Shown: positions 58,148 through 64,000 of the stretch, one piece after another
How the letters are laid out: each line of letters opens with the position of its first letter
Position numbering within the stretch: the first letter of the stretch is position 1
Origin: Reyranella sp.
GTDB lineage: Bacteria; Pseudomonadota; Alphaproteobacteria; Reyranellales; Reyranellaceae
Assembly: GCA_019750135.1 (NCBI GenBank)
Contig: JAIEOV010000016.1
Span: 186,001 to 250,000 of the forward strand
Reading direction: 5' to 3'
DNA: 64,000 nucleotides
Notes under the pieces: model-generated
What the model saw: only the letters and a program-made list of their open reading frames with translations
The model's database searches: none
Told to the model about the DNA's origin: nothing
Made by a program: the position numbers and the translations under genes

Positions 58148-58441
58148 GTGCCCGCTTACATGATTGTCGAGGTCGAGACGACCGACGAGGCCCTGATGGC
58201 CGAGTACCGCAAGCACACGCCGGGACTGGTCGCCAAGTTCGGCGGCAAGTTCATCGTGCGGGGTGGCAAGACGCGCACGCTCGAAGGTGGCTGGACGCCG
58301 TCGCGCGTCGTCGTGCTCGAGTTCCCGAGCTACGAGGCGGCGGAGAAGTTTTACGATTCGACGGACTACAAGCCGGTGCTCGAGATGCGGCTCAAGGCCG
58401 GCAAGTCCAAGGCGATCCTGGTCGACGGACATAATGGCTGA
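58148..58441 (+). CDS. DUF1330 family protein
   Basis: A 97-residue ferredoxin-like-fold protein of the DUF1330 family. It begins PAYMIVEVETTDEALMAEYR, with KFGGKFIVRGGKTRTLEG near 30-48 and VVVLEFPSYEAAEKFYDSTD near 54-74, all family hallmarks. These are dimeric alpha-beta barrel proteins of uncertain function. GTG 58148 follows AGGAGG at five bases. The stop overlaps the next gene's start by eight bases. Confidence 0.9.
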   Translation: MPAYMIVEVETTDEALMAEYRKHTPGLVAKFGGKFIVRGGKTRTLEGGWTPSRVVVLEFPSYEAAEKFYDSTDYKPVLEMRLKAGKSKAILVDGHNG

Positions 58442-59507
58442 TTCTGGAGCTGACACGGCCGCCTACCGCGCGGTCGGCACCCTCTACAATGCGCTGATGA
58501 CCTCCCTGATCCTGGGGCTGGTCACGCGGCGCGGCGAGGACACCGCGCGGGAGTACGTCTTCCGCCATTTCCGCCGGCAGCATCTGGAAAAGTTCCTGCC
58601 CGGCCTGCAGAAGCTCGGCATCGCCGGCGAGCCGGATGCGCCGGCCTGCGCGCTCTATCACTACCATTCGAACGCGTTGGGCGGTGTGAAGACGGGCTAC
58701 CTGCGCGAAAGCGACAAGAAGGCCTGGGTGCGCTATCCGCCGCCCCGCTGGATCTGGCGCGGCACGGCGATCGCCGCGGTGCCGCATGCGGTGTCGGCGG
58801 CGATGCTGCACGGCTGGCACGGCCACAACGGCGTGTCGCTCGGCAATCCGGGCCTTGGTTTCGTCTGCACCGGCATGACGGTCGACGGCATGCCGGGGCT
58901 GGAAGGCTACTATTTCGACTACGGCCGGCCGATCAAAGAGGAAGAGCGCGTGCGCTTCGCCTACGGCAAGGAAGAGATGCCGCGCGTCGACTGGGCGGCG
59001 CAGCCCAGGCTCGAGACGGCGAACTGGCCCGAGGAGCGCCGCCAGCGCACCTTCCGCGCCTACGCGCTGGAATACCTGCGTACCATGCTGCCGACGTTGC
59101 AGGAGCTTCTGGGGCCAGCCGATGCGCAGCTGGAGCTCGGCCGCGTGGCGCGCCTGGTCGGCCTGCAGTTCCACGAGCAGACGGCGCGCGACATGGACCT
59201 GCCGACCGACGTCGAGCGCGGCGACCTGCAAAGCGCCCGCGACTTCGCGCGCTGGCTGTCGGCGGTGCTGCAGGCCGAAGGCGAGGAGATCGAAACGTCG
59301 GAGAGCGATGGCGCGGTGACGGTGCGCCAGGCGGGCTGGAGAGCGGTGCGTGAGCTCGAGCTCAGCGATCCGCTAAAGGCCTTCGATGCATGGAACGAGC
59401 TGTGGTTGGGCGCGGCCGCGGCGCACGACCGGTTCTTGACGGTTCAGACGACGCGGTCGCTCGGCGATCGCGGCTGGCAGGCGGCCTGGCGGATCGCCGC
59501 CAGGTAG
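58434..59507 (+). CDS. Uncharacterised 357-residue protein coupled to DUF1330 gene
   Basis: A soluble ~40-kDa protein, no family recognised with confidence. Visible features: an N-terminal helical part (YRAVGTLYNALMTSLILGLV), CALYHYHSNALGGVKTGYLR near 63-83, HGWHGHNGVSLGNPGLGFVC near 122-142 and EGYYFDYGRPIKEEERVRF near 155-173, with many conserved-looking His and Tyr. The second half is helical and ends near RIAAR. Overlap with DUF1330 (58434-58441) implies translational coupling. Its 3' end overlaps a convergent Nudix gene by 64 bp. Confidence 0.65.
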   Translation: MADSGADTAAYRAVGTLYNALMTSLILGLVTRRGEDTAREYVFRHFRRQHLEKFLPGLQKLGIAGEPDAPACALYHYHSNALGGVKTGYLRESDKKAWVRYPPPRWIWRGTAIAAVPHAVSAAMLHGWHGHNGVSLGNPGLGFVCTGMTVDGMPGLEGYYFDYGRPIKEEERVRFAYGKEEMPRVDWAAQPRLETANWPEERRQRTFRAYALEYLRTMLPTLQELLGPADAQLELGRVARLVGLQFHEQTARDMDLPTDVERGDLQSARDFARWLSAVLQAEGEEIETSESDGAVTVRQAGWRAVRELELSDPLKAFDAWNELWLGAAAAHDRFLTVQTTRSLGDRGWQAAWRIAAR

Positions 59508-59875
59508 CAGCCCGGCAGCCTGTGGCCTGCGACGCTGTCGCCGAGGTCGTCGAGGGCAAGCCAGCGTGTCTCCAGATGCTCGTGGCTGAGCACGACGGCA
59601 TCGTTGCCGATCAGGCGGCAGACGAACGGCAGGATACGGACGAAGCGGCCGGGCAGGACCTCGAACAGGTGCTCGTCAAGCGCCGCGCCGACCTCGACGC
59701 TGAGCCCGGCCTCTTCGCGCACCTCGCGTTCGAGCGCCGTGGGATGATCTTCGCCCGGATCAGGCCGTCCGCCCGGCAGATCCCATTCGTCGCGCTCGTT
59801 GAGCAACAGCAGGACGCGGCCGCGATCGATCAGCACACCTTTCACCGAAACCGGGTAGGTGGCCCCGCCTCTCAA
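59444..59875 (-). CDS. Nudix hydrolase
   Basis: A ~143-residue Nudix protein with a complete box: GRPDPGEDHPTALEREVREE then AGL (G-x5-E-x7-R-E-x-x-E-E-x-G-x), preceded by VLLLLNERDEWDLPGG. It hydrolyses nucleoside diphosphates linked to another group; the substrate is unknown. The start is uncertain: TTG 59875 overlaps the stop of the upstream gene (TTGA), and a GTG ten codons later is possible. The 3' end overlaps the convergent unknown gene by 64 bp. Confidence 0.8.
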   Translation of the reverse strand: MRGGATYPVSVKGVLIDRGRVLLLLNERDEWDLPGGRPDPGEDHPTALEREVREEAGLSVEVGAALDEHLFEVLPGRFVRILPFVCRLIGNDAVVLSHEHLETRWLALDDLGDSVAGHRLPGCYLAAIRQAACQPRSPSDRVV

Positions 59876-60414
59876 TAGACGAAGCCGCGTCGATAGAGCA
59901 GCGCGCGCTCCGCCGTCCTGTATAGGTGGCAACGGGCGGGCTGGACGATCCGGTCCGTTCCGGGGCCGGCCTGGGCAGCCACGAACGCGCAATCCGCCTC
60001 CCCGGCCATCCACGCCTGATGCGCCTCTGCCAGAAGAGGAAGCACGGCCTCGAGCGGCGGATTGAAGGGCAGCTTCGCGAAATCCTCGTCCCACTTGGCG
60101 GCCTGCTGACGCAGCGAGGTGTACTCCCTGTCGAGGATTGCCGCCCATGCCTGTCCCTCGGCCGAGGCGCAGTACATCGCCTGATGGGCCCTGAACTCGA
60201 GATCCGTCGTGTCCACGCAGCGACGCGTCTCCTGGCCGATACACTGGCGCGTCGCATCCGTACCCGTCCGCAGCTGCTCCTTCTCCGCCGAGGCGATGCA
60301 CTCCAGGATCAGCTCCTCGCTCGCCCTGAAGTCCGCTGCCGAGCGTTGCGCATTGGCCTCGAAAGTCGTGCCGACAAGACAAAGCACACCGACGACCGTC
60401 AACAAGCTTCGCAT
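59872..60414 (-). CDS. Exported LprI-like (lysozyme-inhibitor type) protein
   Basis: A 180-residue protein with a Sec signal peptide ending near ANA. The mature region has Cys pairs (LECIASAEKE, RQCIGQETRRCVD, YCASAEGQAW) and a helix with EYTSLRQQAAKW then LLAEAHQAWMAGEADCAF. This matches the DUF1311/LprI-N pattern, in which the latter helix (x-x-x-W-x-x-x-R/G-x-x-x-C) is characteristic. LprI-type proteins inhibit lysozyme; assignment here is by pattern only. ATG 60414 has GGGAG about seven bases upstream. Confidence 0.7.
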   Translation of the reverse strand: MRSLLTVVGVLCLVGTTFEANAQRSAADFRASEELILECIASAEKEQLRTGTDATRQCIGQETRRCVDTTDLEFRAHQAMYCASAEGQAWAAILDREYTSLRQQAAKWDEDFAKLPFNPPLEAVLPLLAEAHQAWMAGEADCAFVAAQAGPGTDRIVQPARCHLYRTAERALLYRRGFVY

Positions 60415-60478
60415 CGCCATCTCCCGTCGGCGCGCAGGCTATCAGGCCCCGTCGCGGCCAGCACTCGGACAAAGAAAA

Positions 60479-60500
60479 GGCCGGGGATCGCTCCCCGGCC
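60479..60500 (-). terminator. Rho-independent terminator of groES-groEL
   Basis: GGCCGGGGA-TCGC-TCCCCGGCC is a perfect nine-base stem with a four-base loop, 29 bp after the groEL stop. On the minus strand it is followed by TTTTCTTT. Confidence 0.88.
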
Positions 60501-60528
60501 CTTCCGTAACGTCTGTCGTCGACTGGAC

Positions 60529-62172
<1,644 letters not shown>

Positions 62173-62220
62173 TTAATCCTCTTGGTTGGTTTGAATGTGA
62201 TTGTCTGGATGGCGGAGCGA

Positions 62221-62538
62221 TCAGGCGGCCTTCTTGGTGGCCGCGGCGGAACCCTCGAGGATTCCCATGATGTCGCTCTCCTTCATGATCAGGTACTCGA
62301 CGCCGTCGAGCTTGATCTCGGTGCCCGACCACTTGCCGAACAGGATGCGATCACCAGCCTTGACGTCGGGAGCGACCAGCGCACCCTTCTCATCCCGGGC
62401 GCCCGGACCGACGGCGACGACTTCGCCTTCCATCGGCTTTTCCTTGGCCGTGTCCGGAATGATGATGCCGCCCTTGGTCTTCTCTTCCTCCGCGACGCGC
62501 TTGACCACGACGCGATCGTGAAGCGGACGGAACTTCAT
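62221..62538 (-). CDS. groES: Co-chaperonin GroES (10 kDa)
   Basis: A 105-residue co-chaperonin lid. [20 protein letters not shown] opens the beta-barrel, [16 protein letters not shown] (~20-35) is the mobile loop that binds GroEL, and [14 protein letters not shown] near 66 is conserved. It precedes groEL by 51 bp. Transcription should start at the promoter at 62642-62670 with CIRCE in the leader. Confidence 0.98.
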   Translation of the reverse strand: MKFRPLHDRVVVKRVAEEEKTKGGIIIPDTAKEKPMEGEVVAVGPGARDEKGALVAPDVKAGDRILFGKWSGTEIKLDGVEYLIMKESDIMGILEGSAAATKKAA

Positions 62539-62605
62539 GCTTCTTCCTCCAATATCCCTGGTTGAACCTGCGCGGCCGGGCAGGCCGCGACGGAAAGGAC
62601 TGCTA

Positions 62606-62632
62606 TCAGCACTCTCCTGCGATGAGTGCCAA
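62606..62632 (-). promoter_or_regulatory. CIRCE operator (HrcA site)
   Basis: GCACTC-N9-GAGTGC (62609-62614 and 62624-62629) with outer TCA/CAA is a near-consensus CIRCE element (TTAGCACTC-N9-GAGTGCTAA). It lies about 70 bp before groES, immediately after the predicted -10 box, so bound HrcA repressor would block transcription until heat shock. Confidence 0.92.
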
Positions 62633-62641
62633 CGCGCCTGC

Positions 62642-62670
62642 GATTTAGGGGTCTTGCCCTAATGAGTCAA
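62642..62670 (-). promoter_or_regulatory. Predicted sigma-70 promoter of groES-groEL
   Basis: On the minus strand TTGACT (62665-62670) and TAAATC (62642-62647) are separated by 17 bases, close to -35/-10 consensus. The CIRCE element starts ten bases downstream. A heat-shock sigma-factor promoter was not seen. Confidence 0.7.
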
Positions 62671-62810
62671 GGCACGGGAACAAAGTCACTTCGCACTAGC
62701 AGCAATCGACAGAGAGTGCTGCTAAGGCGTTGATGTGGAACGAATTTTCTTTGATTTTCGTTAAGGGTGCGTGACTATTCCCTTACGAGCGTTGAGTCAA
62801 GGAGTGCTCG

Positions 62811-63077
62811 ATGGACCGCAGTTTTGTTGCGCAACTCAATAACTATCGTGTAACGACCGCTGAAATCCTCTACTGGATGCCGGATCACCGGCATGTTCTG
62901 CAGAGTTTCGTTTGGCAGAACCTCGATCTAGCCCCGAGATTTCCCGCCCTCACCAAATTCCTCGACTTCTGGGAACACAATCTCGAGGGCAAGGTGCACC
63001 GCGTGCGGGTCGCCAATGCCCAGCTGATCAAGCCGGCCGAGTTCCGCTTCTCCAACGGGCTATACGCGCTGCACTGA
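62811..63077 (+). CDS. usg: Usg family protein
   Basis: An 88-residue Usg-family protein. NNYRVTTAEILYWMPDHRHV near 10-29, SFVWQNLDLAPRFPALTKFL near 32-51 and RVANAQLIKPAEFRF near 65-79 are all characteristic of this small alphaproteobacterial family of unknown function. ATG 62811 follows AAGGAG. The 3' end overlaps the convergent nitronate monooxygenase gene by 18 bp. Confidence 0.9.
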   Translation: MDRSFVAQLNNYRVTTAEILYWMPDHRHVLQSFVWQNLDLAPRFPALTKFLDFWEHNLEGKVHRVRVANAQLIKPAEFRFSNGLYALH

Positions 63078-64000
63078 GCGTTTTGCGGCGGCGTATTCGG
63101 CCGCCGTCCGTTCGACGAGCTCGGCGACCGACGGGACGTCGGCCACGCCCGACACCGAGTGGCCGGCGCTCCAGATGTCCTTCCAGCGCTTGGCGTCGGG
63201 CCCCTCGGCGTTTTGTCTGTCGCGCTCGGCGGCGTTGATGTCCTTGGCAATGTCGATCGCGCCGCGCATCGGCAGGTTGTCGGGATCGAGGCCGGCGGCG
63301 GCGATCGACGGGCGCAGCATGTTGGTCTCGAGGCCGGTGAAGGCGCGGGTCAGCAGCACGTCGTCGAGCCGGCTCTTCACCAGCATCTCCTTGTAGGCGT
63401 CCTTGGCCAGGCTCTCGCGCGTGGCGATGAACTTGGTGCCCATGTAGGCGAGATCGCAGCCCAACGTCTCGGCCGCGGCGATCGCCTGTCCGTCGGCCAT
63501 GCCTCCCGCCATGACGACGATGCCGTCCCAGAATGTCCGCACGGCGCGCACGAAGGCGAAGGGATTGACCCAGCCGGTCTGGCCGCCCGCTCCTGCCGTC
63601 AGCAGCACCAGGCCGTCGACGCCGGCGGCGACCGCGCGCTCGGCATGGCGGATCGACGCCACGTCGGCCAGCACCAGGCATCCGGCGTCCTTCAAGGGTT
63701 TCATCACCGGCTCGGGCGACCCCACCGAGGTGATCACCAGCTCCATCTTGTGACGCAGCACGGCGGCGAGATCGTCGGGCAGGCGCGTATTGGAGCGATG
63801 CACGATCAGGTTGGGGCAAAGAGGCGCCGTGGGCTTGCCGGTCTCGTCGGCAGCGCGCTTCAGATCGTCGCTCATGTCGGCCAGCCAGCGGTCGAGCTCC
63901 TCGACCGTGCGGCAGTTGGCAGTGGGGAACGAGCCGATGACACCGGCCCGGCACGCCGCCTTCACCAGGGCCGGCCCGGACACCAGGAACATCGGGGCGG
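63060..64000 (-). CDS. Nitronate monooxygenase (2-nitropropane dioxygenase family), start beyond window
   Basis: At least 312 residues of an FMN-dependent TIM-barrel enzyme; the N-terminus (expected ...IAAPM) lies past the window edge, as the visible frame begins APMFLVSGPALVKAACRAGV. Later landmarks are GCLVLADVASIRHAERAVAA near 105-124, LTAGAGGQTGWVNPFAF near 130-147 and VVMAGGMADGQAIAAAETLG near 160-180, the FMN phosphate site. GTKFIATRES follows. It oxidises alkyl nitronates such as propionate 3-nitronate. Overlaps usg at its 3' end. Confidence 0.88.
   Translation of the reverse strand, partial: APMFLVSGPALVKAACRAGVIGSFPTANCRTVEELDRWLADMSDDLKRAADETGKPTAPLCPNLIVHRSNTRLPDDLAAVLRHKMELVITSVGSPEPVMKPLKDAGCLVLADVASIRHAERAVAAGVDGLVLLTAGAGGQTGWVNPFAFVRAVRTFWDGIVVMAGGMADGQAIAAAETLGCDLAYMGTKFIATRESLAKDAYKEMLVKSRLDDVLLTRAFTGLETNMLRPSIAAAGLDPDNLPMRGAIDIAKDINAAERDRQNAEGPDAKRWKDIWSAGHSVSGVADVPSVAELVERTAAEYAAAKRSVQRV

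Noticed and set aside
62691..62740. Second CIRCE-like site upstream of groES (GAGTGCTGCTAA)
   Set aside because: Only one half-site matches; the other half (GCACTA) is wrongly spaced, so it is not a CIRCE element.

Overview
The window is GC-rich chromosomal DNA from a free-living alphaproteobacterium. This is inferred from a class I (archaeal-type) lysyl-tRNA synthetase, a Usg-family protein, a CIRCE-controlled groES-groEL operon, orphan tripartite-tricarboxylate transporter parts, and dispersed ~110-bp palindromic repeats ending in CCTCACCCTGAGGAGC-type arms. My impression is a soil or water bacterium of the Reyranella/Bradyrhizobium kind, but the genus cannot be fixed from this sequence. 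No rRNA, tRNA, CRISPR array, prophage or intact insertion sequence was found.

Layout. 1-15.5 kb holds metabolic and transport genes: GST fragment, SMP-30 lactonase, tctA, sodC, an amino-acid-type ABC transporter whose binding protein is fused to a permease, a methyltransferase, a class III cyclase, an amidase, cspA, a UxaA-type dehydratase, a DHDPS-family enzyme and a DMT exporter. 15.5-17.7 kb is a branched-chain aminotransferase followed by a visibly decaying stretch: three genes each with an apparent one-base frameshift, a truncated toxin-antitoxin pair, a second aminotransferase tail and a Nif11/double-glycine peptide region. 17.7-20.8 kb is a compact overlapping operon of type III polyketide synthase, isoprenylcysteine-methyltransferase-like protein and MFS exporter. 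20.9-28 kb has a GST, a K+ channel, VOC proteins around an inverted-repeat-bounded 669-bp mobile-element remnant, small lipoproteins, a frameshifted SDR, and a sterol desaturase divergent from a TetR regulator with a perfect 15-bp palindrome between them. 28-46 kb contains class I LysRS with two downstream partners, MFS exporters, a Tat-type amine oxidase, a DinG/XPD-like helicase, a D-2-hydroxyacid dehydrogenase, a TctC-type binding protein, an LLM flavoprotein, and an emrA-emrB-extradiol dioxygenase operon.

46-54 kb carries ppk2 and then an unusual divergent four-gene locus (47.2-51.6 kb). It encodes a lysozyme-like protein, a lipoprotein, an M15-type peptidase and a 594-residue protein that seems to join a lysozyme-like domain to an alpha/beta-hydrolase. 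This is the best candidate for an undescribed system: several putative murein-cutting proteins without Sec signals plus one lipoprotein. LysR-dapA-GNAT follows. 54-64 kb holds mscL, an AEC transporter, a tandem sulfurtransferase pair whose second copy carries a 76-bp frameshifting deletion, uncharacterised genes, groES-groEL with a CIRCE operator and promoter, usg, and a nitronate monooxygenase cut by the window end.

Most very long open frames antisense to these genes are by-products of high GC and are not annotated. Start codons were chosen by ribosome-binding sites, family length and overlap with upstream genes.
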